Shown here: positions 1 to 6,504 of the stretch, one piece after another
Layout of the letters: every line of letters begins with the position of its first letter
Numbering within the stretch: the first letter of the stretch is position 1
From: Deltaproteobacteria bacterium
GTDB lineage: Bacteria; Desulfobacterota; DSM-4660; Desulfatiglandales; Desulfatiglandaceae
NCBI GenBank assembly: GCA_019307645.1
Contig: JAFDJF010000045.1
Coordinates: 1-8,907 of the forward strand
Length of the DNA stretch: 8,907 nucleotides
Direction of reading: 5' to 3'
Position numbers and translations under genes: made by a program
The notes under the pieces: model-generated
Seen by the model: only the letters and a program-made list of their open reading frames with translations
The model's database searches: none
Told to the model about the DNA's origin: nothing

Positions 1-165
1 ATTTGTGAGTCATTCCAAAATGACGGCAGCCTGCTACGCAATTTGTCTTTAGGGGCCTACAAAGCGCGGCTTCCGCTCCAAGTTGCTCTGGTCTGCCTTT
101 ACGTTGCTTGAAATCCGGGCTTGATGGGCATAATCGCCGCCGTCATTTGTGATGCGGGTTTATAA
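1..165. repeat. Non-coding segment bounded by a 10-bp inverted repeat
   Basis: No convincing coding region is seen here. AAATGACGGC at 18-27 recurs as its exact reverse complement GCCGTCATTT at 139-148, enclosing about 110 bases. The octamer ATTTGTGA also occurs directly at 1-8 and 145-152. Together these could mark a small degenerate mobile or repeat element, or a large stem, but 10 bp is short and chance is possible. The left part may be cut by the window edge. Confidence 0.3.
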
Positions 166-186
166 AAAGAAATCCCCACGGCCTGA

Positions 187-215
187 CACGGTTTCAAAGC
201 GCTAAAAATTGTTAC
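187..215 (+). repeat. Imperfect direct repeat, copy 1 (upstream of receiver gene)
   Basis: This 29-base stretch, read as CACGG, TTTCAAAGCGCTAAA, then TTGTTAC, closely resembles 945-973 on the same strand. The shared core is CACGG, TTTCAAA(A/G)CGCTAAA and TGTTAC, with small indels. One copy lies just upstream and the other downstream of the receiver-like gene. It could be a regulator binding site, a promoter remnant or a duplication scar. Confidence 0.4.
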
Positions 216-248
216 ACGTTTTTTAATAAGCTTTTATAGGTGCGCCTC

Positions 249-857
249 ATGAAACACATTATCTGTTTTATTGATGATTCCGAATTCGAGCATGACCTTG
301 TCCGGCATGAAATTGTTCCCCATATTCCTGATATGGAGTTCATCCAGACCTATACCTTTGATGAAACAAGAGATAAACTGGGGCACAAAACACCCGCGCT
401 TTTTCTCCTCGACCTCTGGGGACAGGATGAAAGCGTGACAGAACCTTACCTTTCCCCAAGTAATGAAATCGAACAAAAGGTTGCCGAATTCCCGACCCTG
501 GACAATGTCTATGATGGCCTGGATAATTTCAAAGGCGATGTGAACAACGAATTCCTTAAAAGGCTCTTTTCCATTGTTGACTGCTGGCGCTCCCTGTTCG
601 AGGAAGTTTGCTCCAGGATAGGGCAGAACGGAAAGTACGGACTTTCAAACCTTAAACTGGCAAGGGCGTATTACCCCGGTACCCCCGCTGTTTTTTATAC
701 CAGAAAATCTCTGATCAATGATGCTGTGGCCATGTTTAGGGCCGGAGCGGATGGTCTGTTCATTAAGCCCACCGGAAAAAATGATGCTGAAACACGCCAA
801 CTCACCAGAGCATATGCCCCCGAACTTGCGGGGGAGCTGAAAAAGTATATAGAGTAA
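249..857 (+). CDS. Stand-alone response-regulator receiver-like protein with a large internal insertion
   Basis: This 202-residue soluble protein resembles a CheY-type phosphoacceptor domain with no output domain. The first strand ends in the acidic pair D9-D10 (FIDDSE). The third strand LFLLDLWG carries the likely phosphorylated D55. The switch threonine is probably T151 (PAVFYTR) and the conserved lysine-proline is K173-P174 (GLFIKPTG), preceded by the typical FRAGADG segment. Between D55 and T151 lie about 95 residues where a normal receiver has about 30, so some 65-70 residues (about 65-135) are inserted, with a predicted helical part around LKRLFSIVDCWRSLFEEV. The ATG at 249 is chosen because TAGG at 237-240 lies 8 nt upstream; the in-frame GTG at 240 overlaps that site. 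No histidine kinase is adjacent, so the input is unknown. Receiver membership is inferred from these motifs. The gene ends at its own terminator and appears monocistronic. Confidence 0.75.
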   Translation: MKHIICFIDDSEFEHDLVRHEIVPHIPDMEFIQTYTFDETRDKLGHKTPALFLLDLWGQDESVTEPYLSPSNEIEQKVAEFPTLDNVYDGLDNFKGDVNNEFLKRLFSIVDCWRSLFEEVCSRIGQNGKYGLSNLKLARAYYPGTPAVFYTRKSLINDAVAMFRAGADGLFIKPTGKNDAETRQLTRAYAPELAGELKKYIE

Positions 858-887
858 AAAATCCGGGTCCTGAGGACCCGATTTTTT
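856..887. terminator. Strong bidirectional intrinsic terminator after the receiver gene
   Basis: A perfect stem CGGGTCC (864-870), loop TGA, GGACCCG (874-880) is followed by ATTTTTT. The preceding AAAAAAT can pair with it past a single bulged C at 863. The stem starts within the stop codon of the receiver gene. T-tracts on both strands make it usable in both directions. Confidence 0.9.
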
Positions 888-944
888 AAAGCTCAATAAT
901 AGTAACTGTTTAGGTCTTTACCAATAATGCTTGTCCGATTATGC

Positions 945-973
945 CACGGCTTTTCAAAACGCTAAACTGTTAC
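945..973 (+). repeat. Imperfect direct repeat, copy 2 (downstream of receiver gene)
   Basis: Second copy of the 29-base motif at 187-215: CACGG, CTTTTCAAAACGCTAAA, then CTGTTAC. Its last bases run into the second TTACCAATAAT repeat. See copy 1 for the comparison. Confidence 0.4.
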
Positions 974-1139
974 CAATAATAGGGCCGGCCCAAACCGCCA
1001 ATCCTGGATGCCCTCCTAACAAAGAAAAGCACACGCATTCTACCTGAAGTTTCTCAACTTCCTGTCACGCCGATGATTTTTTTGGTCTTGACCATACCGA
1101 ATGCAGAATTCCGGTCAAAAAAACCTGCTTCTGCCTGCC

Positions 1140-1168
1140 TTGACAAAGCTTTTTCAGATGCTTAACAT
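1140..1168 (+). promoter_or_regulatory. Probable sigma70-type promoter for grpE-dnaK
   Basis: TTGACA (1140-1145), a perfect -35 match, is followed after 17 bases by TAACAT (1163-1168), which matches 4 of 6 positions of the -10 consensus. It lies about 50 bases before the grpE start. The -35 reads CTTGACA in context, one base from the CTTGAAA heat-shock (RpoH) hexamer context, but no convincing CCCCAT-like -10 is present. Housekeeping recognition is therefore the simpler reading. Confidence 0.5.
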
Positions 1169-1206
1169 GCCGAATATAAAAAAGGGAAACATGAAATCGT
1201 CGACAT

Positions 1207-1211
1207 AGGAG
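1207..1211 (+). promoter_or_regulatory. Ribosome binding site that sets the grpE start
   Basis: AGGAG at 1207-1211 directly abuts a TTG at 1212, which is too close to be used, but sits 6 nt before the GTG at 1218. It therefore selects the GTG start. Confidence 0.75.
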
Positions 1212-1217
1212 TTGAGT

Positions 1218-1832
1218 GTGGTTCAGGTCAAAATTGCAGAAGACGAGAAAGCAGAAGATCAGACAAAGGATGATTCCAAGGGTGCCCCCGAAGAACAGGC
1301 CGAAGTCAATGGTGAAAAAGAAGATCAGGGGGAAAAAGAAATCCCTCTTGGTGACATGAAAAAAGCGGAATTAATTGAGAAAGTAAAAGAAATTCAGGAA
1401 TCCGCAGATAAAAACTATGATCTTTTCATGCGCTCTGTGGCGGAAATTGAAAATTTTAAGAAAAGGTTCCAAAAAGAAAAAAGTGACCTGATAAAGTTTT
1501 CAAACGAGTCACTGATTAAGCAGTTGCTCCTTGTGATAGACAATCTGGAAAAGGCCATCTCAGCTTCACAGGATGAAAACTCAGTTGAGGCGGTAAGGGA
1601 AGGTATCGAACTGACCCTAAAAGGGCTGGTAGACACCCTGGAGAAATCAGGACTGGCTCAGGTTGAGGCCGAAGGGGAACCCTTTGACCCCAATTTTCAT
1701 GAGGCCATTTCGGAAATGGAAGATAACAAAGTGGAACCAGGGACGGTCATTCAGGTACTTCAACAGGGGTACACCCTGAATGAGAGACTGATTAGACCGG
1801 CAATGGTTGTGATAAGCAAAAGCAATGCCTGA
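1218..1832 (+). CDS. grpE: GrpE, nucleotide exchange factor for DnaK
   Basis: GrpE releases ADP from DnaK and so resets the cytoplasmic Hsp70 cycle. The protein is 204 residues, near the usual length of about 200. A long, charged, glutamate/lysine-rich N-terminal region (about 1-50) precedes the dimerising coiled coil. The family signature follows around residues 70-115 (RSVAEIENFKKRFQKEK, then LLLVIDNLEKAI). The C-terminal beta domain shows FDPNFHEAI and the hallmark GYTLNERLIRPAMVVISK at the end. GTG at 1218 is the start, from the spacing to AGGAG. dnaK follows 129 bases downstream on the same strand, the usual partner. No hrcA lies upstream in this window. Confidence 0.96.
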   Translation: MVQVKIAEDEKAEDQTKDDSKGAPEEQAEVNGEKEDQGEKEIPLGDMKKAELIEKVKEIQESADKNYDLFMRSVAEIENFKKRFQKEKSDLIKFSNESLIKQLLLVIDNLEKAISASQDENSVEAVREGIELTLKGLVDTLEKSGLAQVEAEGEPFDPNFHEAISEMEDNKVEPGTVIQVLQQGYTLNERLIRPAMVVISKSNA

Positions 1833-1880
1833 AATCACAGGGGGAAGAGTTCAACCCTGAATAGACATAATAGATTTCAG
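1829..1880 (+). repeat. Nested inverted repeats at the grpE-dnaK junction
   Basis: CTGAAATC (1829-1836, overlapping the grpE stop) pairs with GATTTCAG (1873-1880). Inside it, CAGGG (1838-1842) pairs with CCCTG (1855-1859). No T-tract follows, so this is not a standard terminator. It might be an mRNA-processing or stability structure that sets the grpE:dnaK ratio, or chance. Confidence 0.3.
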
Positions 1881-1961
1881 AGAAATTAAAGATGATGGTC
1901 TCGTAACAAGTCAATATTTTTACGGAATCGTCAAAGATGCGTAGAGTCAAGGAGGGAATAC

Positions 1962-3869
1962 ATGGGAAAAATAATCGGCATTGACCTCGGTACAACCAAT
2001 TCATGCGTTGCCGTAATGGAGGGCGGAGACCCTGTTGTGATCGCAAATGCAGAGGGAAGCAGAACAACACCTTCAATGGTGGCCTTTACTGACGGCGGAG
2101 AAAGGCTTGTCGGCCAGACTGCCAAAAGACAGGCAGTAACAAATCCGGAGAATACTGTGTTTGCTGTTAAAAGACTTATCGGCAGGAAGTACAGTTCGCC
2201 CGAGATTCAAAATGATATGGATGTCCTTCCTTATAAAATCTCACAGGCAGCAAACGCCGATGCCCATATTACCATCAGGGGAAAAGAGTACAGCCCCGCG
2301 GAGATATCTGCCATAATCCTCCAGAAAATGAGAGAGACTGCGGAAGAGTATCTTGGGGAAAAAATTACCGAAGCAGTGGTTACGGTCCCCGCGTATTTCA
2401 ATGACAGTCAGAGGCAGGCCACCAAGGATGCCGGACGGATTGCCGGCTTAAAGGTGGAAAGGATCATAAATGAGCCCACGGCAGCATCCCTTGCCTATGG
2501 ACTGGACAAAAAGGACGACCGAAAGATTGCTGTCTTTGATCTGGGGGGTGGGACCTTTGACATATCCGTCCTGGAAATAGGTGAAGGCGTTTTTGAGGTG
2601 AAGTCGACCAACGGCGATACACACCTGGGCGGCGAGGATTTTGACCTCAGGATTGTTGACTATCTGGCTGCTGAATTCAAAAAAGACCAGGGCATCGATC
2701 TTCGCAGCGATAAGATGGCCCTCCAGAGGCTGAAAGAAGGCGCTGAAAAGGCCAAGATAGAATTGTCGGGGTCAATGGAGACAGATGTCAATCTGCCTTT
2801 TGTTACGGCCGACGCCAGTGGGCCGAAGCACCTGAACATCAAGTTGACGCGTGCCAAGCTGGAAGCGCTTGTTGATGATCTCATCGACAAGGTGGTAGGG
2901 CCGTGCAACATGGCATTAAGGGATTCCGGATTCAGCGCCAATGAAGTTGATGAAGTTATCCTGGTTGGCGGGATGACCCGGATGCCAAAAGTTCAGGAAA
3001 AGGTCAAGGAAGTGTTCGGCAAAGAGCCGGGCAAAGGCGTGAATCCCGATGAGGTCGTGGCAATCGGTGCCGCCATTCAAGGCGGGGTATTAAAAGGGGA
3101 TGTTAAGGACGTGCTCCTTCTGGATGTCACACCCTTGTCCCTTGGCATCGAAACCCTCGGAGGCGTATTCACAAAACTGATAGAAAAGAATACGACCATA
3201 CCCACAAAAAAAAGCCAGATCTTTTCAACTGCGGCCGACAGCCAGCCGGCGGTTGAAATCCATGTACTCCAGGGCGAGCGCGAAATGGCCGCCAACGACA
3301 AGACTCTTGGACGGTTCCAATTGGTGGGTCTCCCGCCTGCCCCCAGGGGAGTCCCGCAGATCGAGGTGAGTTTTGATATTGATGCCAATGGGATCGTGCA
3401 CGTTTCTGCAAAGGACATGGGTACCGGCAAAGAGCAGTCAATCGAGATTACCGCCTCAAGCGGTTTGAGCGAAGAAGAGATTGAACAGCTTATTAAAGAT
3501 GCAGAAATGAATGCAGAGGAAGATAAGAAGAAGCGCGAGCTGATAGACGCCCGAAATATGGCCGACTCACTGATCTATAACTCGGAAAAAGCCATCAAAG
3601 AGGCCGGAGACAAACTGGATGATGCGGCGAAAGCGGACATCGATAGTGCCATTGAGAATCTGAAAAAGGCCATGGAAGGTGACAATACTGAAGAAATAAA
3701 GAGACTTACCGAGGAATTGACACAGGCGTCCCACAAACTTGCAGAAATCATGTACCAGCAGGCAAGCCAGCAACAGGAGCAGGCTGGAGAGCCCGGGCCT
3801 GAACCGGATGCAGGCGGGCCACAAGACGAAGATGTCGTGGACGCGGACTTTGAGGAAGTCAAGAAGTGA
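1962..3869 (+). CDS. dnaK: DnaK, Hsp70 molecular chaperone
   Basis: ATP-driven cytoplasmic Hsp70 that binds exposed hydrophobic peptides. It works with GrpE, encoded just upstream, and a DnaJ that is not in this window. At 635 residues it is close to the E. coli protein (638). Visible signatures are [14 protein letters not shown] (phosphate 1 loop, residues 5-18), [46 protein letters not shown] (containing the autophosphorylated threonine of the family), and LVGGMTRMP. The interdomain linker is [16 protein letters not shown]. The substrate-binding domain and helical lid follow, then a Q/P/G-rich flexible tail and the conserved end [12 protein letters not shown]. The start is certain: AAGGAGGG at 1949-1956 lies 5 nt before the ATG. 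The final codons overlap the next gene by 4 nt (GTGA). Confidence 0.99.
   Translation: MGKIIGIDLGTTNSCVAVMEGGDPVVIANAEGSRTTPSMVAFTDGGERLVGQTAKRQAVTNPENTVFAVKRLIGRKYSSPEIQNDMDVLPYKISQAANADAHITIRGKEYSPAEISAIILQKMRETAEEYLGEKITEAVVTVPAYFNDSQRQATKDAGRIAGLKVERIINEPTAASLAYGLDKKDDRKIAVFDLGGGTFDISVLEIGEGVFEVKSTNGDTHLGGEDFDLRIVDYLAAEFKKDQGIDLRSDKMALQRLKEGAEKAKIELSGSMETDVNLPFVTADASGPKHLNIKLTRAKLEALVDDLIDKVVGPCNMALRDSGFSANEVDEVILVGGMTRMPKVQEKVKEVFGKEPGKGVNPDEVVAIGAAIQGGVLKGDVKDVLLLDVTPLSLGIETLGGVFTKLIEKNTTIPTKKSQIFSTAADSQPAVEIHVLQGEREMAANDKTLGRFQLVGLPPAPRGVPQIEVSFDIDANGIVHVSAKDMGTGKEQSIEITASSGLSEEEIEQLIKDAEMNAEEDKKKRELIDARNMADSLIYNSEKAIKEAGDKLDDAAKADIDSAIENLKKAMEGDNTEEIKRLTEELTQASHKLAEIMYQQASQQQEQAGEPGPEPDAGGPQDEDVVDADFEEVKK
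3852..3857 (+). promoter_or_regulatory. Ribosome binding site for the lipoprotein gene, inside dnaK
   Basis: GAGGAA lies 8 nt before the GTG at 3866, within the codons for the conserved EEV near the DnaK C-terminus. This supports the GTG start and translational coupling to dnaK. Confidence 0.6.
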
Positions 3870-5710
3870 TTATAATTAAACCCTATTGGAAAAAGGCTAT
3901 TCCCGCCGTTATGGCGGGGATAGCCTTTTTTTTGACTGGCTGCCAGATAATTGTCCCGGTGAAAGAAAAATTGAGGGCAGAAGGATCGGCAGCCGCCCTC
4001 CATCAAACCGCAGAAGAATATTTCAAGGCCGAGCAATACCAGGAGGCCCTGGCCCTTTTTGAAAGAATTTCAGCGGAATATCCCGGTTATTCGGAGCTTC
4101 CGGCGGTTCGGTACCAGACTGCCAGATCCCACTATCTCACGGGGGAGTACAAACGCTCTGCTGATGAGGCATTCAGATGGCTGGAAAAATATCCCCGGCA
4201 TCCGGCAAAGAAAAATGTCATGCTGCTCCTGGGAGAATGTTTTGAGGCCCAGGGAGACAACCCGCAGGCCTTTTACTGGTTTCTTGAAGCGAAAAAGGAA
4301 AGCTTCGGTGAGCCCCAGAGACAAGCGGATCTCGACGAGAGGCTTTTATACCTGATCGAGACAAGCGGGATCGAAGATATTGATCAGCTGGAGCTGTATG
4401 CCGCCGGCACTCATTATGCCCCTTCAGTCCGCCACAGAAAAGCCACTGTTTTTCTGGAACATGACAACCTTGAAGAGGCCAGAGAGATTGCCATGTCCAT
4501 GATTCAGGACACCCGGGAACAGTCCTGGGTTTCGGAAGGGATGGCGCTGCTGTCAAGGATCGAGGAAGAAATGACAGTTAAAAAGAGGGTAATAGGCTGT
4601 CTGCTGCCATTGAGTGGCCCCTTTGCCATCTACGGCGAGGAGGTCCTGAACGGGATTCAACTGGGGGTATTCAATGTCGGTGAGCAGGGCCCCGGGCTTG
4701 AGCTGCTGATCAGAGATACCAAAGATAATCAGGCGCATGCCCTGGCCGGGCTCGAAGACCTGGCACACAATGAAAAGGTCATGGCCGTTATCGGCCCCCT
4801 TTCCAGCAAGACAGCCGCTCCTGTGGCCAAAAGAGCCCAGGAACTGGGTGTCCCGATAATTACCCTGACACAAAAAGAAGGGATCACCGGGGAAAGGGAC
4901 ATGGTATTTCGCAATTTTCTGACTCCGTCACGAGAGGTAAATAGAGTTCTGGGCCCGTCCATGATTGATATGGGGATAAAGCGATTTGCCATCCTCTATC
5001 CGGATAATTCCTATGGCCGGTTCTTCATGAACCTTTTCTGGGACAGAATAGAGGAATTGGGAGGGACTGTGACCGCGGTGGAATCCTATCTGCCCGACAA
5101 AACCGATTTCGCCGAACAGATCAAGAAAATGACCGGGGTATACTATCCTAAACCAGCATCTTTGATTGAAAAATCAATAGAAAAGAGGCCCCCGGAAGAA
5201 GAAGAATGCACGATATATCCGGACAAGCCAGAACCTTTCGTAGATTTCGATGCCGTGTTTATCCCGGACAATTATCAACGCGTGGCAATGATTGCACCCC
5301 AATTGCCCTACCATGATGTCCAGGATGTCCTTTTAATAGGGACAAGCCTCTGGCAATCTCCTCAATTGATAGAGACGGCGAGGGATTATGTCCAGAATGC
5401 CATCTTTCCTTCAGGCTTCTTTAAAAATTCCAGGAAACCCGATATCAGGACCTTTATGGCGGCATACAAGGCCAATTATGATTCTGAGCCCGGGATGCTG
5501 GCAGCCGTTGGCTATGACACAGTCAGGATTCTGCAGCAAATCATGGAAGGGGAGACTGTCCACACAAGAAAAGACATACGAAACGAACTTTTCAGGATTC
5601 AGGATTTCAAGGGAGTTACAGGGGACATCGTTTTTGACCCTCAGGGAGAACTTCAGAACGAACCGTTTTTATTAACCGTTTCGGGCAGGAGAATGAGACT
5701 GGTACCCTGA
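3866..5710 (+). CDS. LpoA-like lipoprotein: TPR domain plus type 1 periplasmic-binding fold (putative PBP activator)
   Basis: A 614-residue exported lipoprotein. The n-region KPYWKK and a hydrophobic stretch lead to the lipobox FLTGC. C26 would be lipidated, and Q27 at +2 fits outer-membrane sorting. Residues about 42-150 form TPR/BamD-like helical repeats ([19 protein letters not shown], then [16 protein letters not shown]). From about 234 a type 1 periplasmic-binding (LivK-like) domain begins ([20 protein letters not shown], then [20 protein letters not shown], and [14 protein letters not shown]). TPR plus this fold is the arrangement of LpoA, which stimulates peptidoglycan synthase PBP1A. 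A stand-alone amino-acid-binding role is less likely because of the TPR part. GTG at 3866 is preferred over ATG at 3911, which would leave only ten residues before the cysteine and no positive n-region. A strong terminator-like hairpin lies inside its signal-peptide codons. Confidence 0.85.
   Translation: MIIIKPYWKKAIPAVMAGIAFFLTGCQIIVPVKEKLRAEGSAAALHQTAEEYFKAEQYQEALALFERISAEYPGYSELPAVRYQTARSHYLTGEYKRSADEAFRWLEKYPRHPAKKNVMLLLGECFEAQGDNPQAFYWFLEAKKESFGEPQRQADLDERLLYLIETSGIEDIDQLELYAAGTHYAPSVRHRKATVFLEHDNLEEAREIAMSMIQDTREQSWVSEGMALLSRIEEEMTVKKRVIGCLLPLSGPFAIYGEEVLNGIQLGVFNVGEQGPGLELLIRDTKDNQAHALAGLEDLAHNEKVMAVIGPLSSKTAAPVAKRAQELGVPIITLTQKEGITGERDMVFRNFLTPSREVNRVLGPSMIDMGIKRFAILYPDNSYGRFFMNLFWDRIEELGGTVTAVESYLPDKTDFAEQIKKMTGVYYPKPASLIEKSIEKRPPEEEECTIYPDKPEPFVDFDAVFIPDNYQRVAMIAPQLPYHDVQDVLLIGTSLWQSPQLIETARDYVQNAIFPSGFFKNSRKPDIRTFMAAYKANYDSEPGMLAAVGYDTVRILQQIMEGETVHTRKDIRNELFRIQDFKGVTGDIVFDPQGELQNEPFLLTVSGRRMRLVP
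3890..3933 (+). terminator. Intrinsic terminator after dnaK, embedded in the lipoprotein signal-peptide codons
   Basis: The left arm AAAAAGGCTATTCCCGCC (3890-3907), loop GTTAT, and right arm GGCGGGGATAGCCTTTTT (3913-3930) form an 18-bp stem with a single T-G wobble (3901/3919). The T-tract continues to 3933 (T8 in all). The hairpin starts 20 bases after the dnaK stop, where a dnaK terminator would be expected, yet it lies in frame within codons 9-23 of the following gene. Ribosomes translating the lipoprotein start would be expected to melt it, giving attenuator-like control. That function is inferred. Confidence 0.85.
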
Positions 5711-5794
5711 ATTGAAAATTTATGATTGAATGCATATGTCTTTCAGGGGACTGTTGCCGGCACTATGGAAAATATCGTCGGAATAATTTCACCG

Positions 5795-5823
5795 TTGACA
5801 ATAAACCGAATTCGGTCTATATT
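5795..5823 (+). promoter_or_regulatory. Strong promoter of the toxin-antitoxin operon
   Basis: TTGACA (5795-5800), 17 bases, then TATATT (5818-5823): a perfect -35 and a 5 of 6 match at -10. Transcription would begin near 5830, about 25 bases before the antitoxin ATG. Confidence 0.8.
5805..5816. promoter_or_regulatory. Palindromic operator 1 in the spacer of the TA promoter
   Basis: ACCGAATTCGGT is a perfect 12-bp palindrome between the -35 and -10 hexamers. With one mismatch pair the symmetry extends to TA/TA at 5802-5803 and 5818-5819. Phd/YefM-type antitoxins bind palindromes over their own promoter, so this is a good candidate for autoregulation. Confidence 0.65.
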
Positions 5824-5833
5824 TAGATCTAAA
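5822..5833. promoter_or_regulatory. Palindromic operator 2 at the TA transcription start
   Basis: TTTAGATCTAAA is a second perfect 12-bp palindrome, overlapping the end of the -10 and the expected start site. Its sequence differs from operator 1. Its centre lies 17 bp from that of operator 1, so the two sites are not on exactly the same helix face. Confidence 0.5.
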
Positions 5834-5855
5834 CCAAACAGGAAGGATGGTTATT

Positions 5856-6140
5856 ATGAAATTAAGCCAATCTGTTAAACCCATCAGTTATTTTAAGGCA
5901 CATGCTGCGGAGATAATAAAAAATCTTTCCGAAAACGCAGGAACAATGGTGATCACACAAAACGGCCAGGCAAAAGCAGTTGTGCAGGACATTCACACAT
6001 ATGAGCAAATTCAGGAAAGCCTTGCCCTTCTCAAAATACTTGCCCAAGGGCGCAAGGAAATAGAACAAGGTGAGATCTACCCTGCTGAAAAAGTTTTAGG
6101 TGATCTTGAAGCCCGCATCGAGAAAGATTTCAAAGCATGA
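5856..6140 (+). CDS. Type II antitoxin, Phd/YefM family
   Basis: A 94-residue antitoxin that should neutralise the toxin encoded immediately downstream and repress its own promoter as a dimer. The N-terminal Phd/YefM fold shows VKPISYFKAHAAEIIKNL and the typical strand MVITQNGQAKAVVQDIHTYE (about 30-50). The C-terminal part (LLKILAQGRKEIEQGEIYPAEKVL...) is the helical toxin-binding segment. ATG at 5856 is chosen because AGGAAGG (5840-5846) is 9 nt upstream; an ATG at 5847 abuts that site. The stop overlaps the toxin start (ATGA), as in many TA pairs. The pair looks more AT-rich than dnaK and the lipoprotein gene, which would fit horizontal acquisition. Confidence 0.9.
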   Translation: MKLSQSVKPISYFKAHAAEIIKNLSENAGTMVITQNGQAKAVVQDIHTYEQIQESLALLKILAQGRKEIEQGEIYPAEKVLGDLEARIEKDFKA

Positions 6141-6460
6141 GTTCCCCGGTTTATTTTACAAAAGCTGCTAAACAGGATCTGTTTGAAATCTACTCCTATA
6201 TAAAAGAGGAAGGATACCCCCTCACTGCAAACAACCTATTTTCACAGTTAAAAAACACATGCAATAGCTTGTCAGAGACACCTGAGCGAGGTCATATCCC
6301 GAAAGAGCTTGAACGGATCGGTATTTATGATTATCGGGAAATACATATCAAGGTATATCGGATTGTTTACCAAGTCATCGGTTCGAAAGTATATATTCAC
6401 TGTGTCTTGGATGGAAGAAGGGATATGCAGGAGATTTTAGAACGGAGAATCCTGCGATAG
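6137..6460 (+). CDS. Type II toxin, RelE/ParE superfamily
   Basis: A 107-residue toxin of the ParE/RelE fold, the partner of the Phd/YefM antitoxin. The N-terminal YFTKAAKQDLFEIYSYI is the usual helical hairpin. The middle SETPERGHIPKELERIG and the strands DYREIHIKVYRIVYQV and VYIHCVLDGRRDM are family hallmarks. Members either cleave ribosome-bound mRNA (RelE) or poison DNA gyrase (ParE). The VLDGRRDM...LERR ending is common in proteins annotated as ParE-type or plasmid stabilisation proteins, but the target cannot be decided from sequence alone. The frame is intact with no truncation, so the module is probably functional. The gene converges on tatC, ending 44 bases from its stop, with no obvious terminator between them. 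Confidence 0.9.
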   Translation: MSSPVYFTKAAKQDLFEIYSYIKEEGYPLTANNLFSQLKNTCNSLSETPERGHIPKELERIGIYDYREIHIKVYRIVYQVIGSKVYIHCVLDGRRDMQEILERRILR

Positions 6461-6504
6461 AATCCGGGAAAGCTTTACGACTCTTCGAACAACAGCCTCA
6501 ATCA

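Larger units (their letters stand above)
888..1217. other. Intergenic region between receiver gene and grpE
   Basis: About 330 bases without a supportable gene. It holds the second copy of the imperfect direct repeat (945-973), a direct repeat of TTACCAATAAT at 918-928 and 970-980, and the likely grpE promoter (1140-1168). No CIRCE element (the TTAGCACTC/GAGTGCTAA pair bound by HrcA) was seen. No tRNA or other structured RNA was recognised. Confidence 0.6.

Noticed and set aside
200..240. Promoter for the receiver gene (TTGTTA at 209-214)
   Set aside because: The hexamer spaced 17 bases downstream falls at 232-237 and would put the transcript start at or beyond the ribosome binding site. No better pair was seen.
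1084..1118. Possible terminator or hairpin (GGTC TT GACC, TTGACC/GGTCAA)
   Set aside because: The first has a 2-base loop, the second a 6-bp stem with a long loop and no clear T-tract after it. It is too weak to call.
858..1217. CIRCE/HrcA operator ahead of grpE
   Set aside because: No TTAGCACTC-N9-GAGTGCTAA match, even a relaxed one, was found by eye.
3077..3430. Antisense open frames of up to 117 codons within dnaK
   Set aside because: They lie opposite a certain dnaK frame, show no recognisable domain, lack ribosome binding sites and are typical shadows of a biased coding strand.
3911..3913. ATG at 3911 as the lipoprotein start
   Set aside because: It would leave only ten residues before the lipobox cysteine and no positively charged n-region. 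GTG at 3866 gives a proper signal peptide and has a spaced ribosome binding site.
3575..4036. 153-codon minus-strand frame across the dnaK-lipoprotein junction
   Set aside because: It is antisense to two well-supported genes, runs through the terminator hairpin, and its translation is low-complexity serine-rich with no family features.
4218..4556. 112-codon minus-strand frame inside the lipoprotein gene
   Set aside because: Antisense to a strongly supported coding region, no family resemblance, no ribosome binding site.
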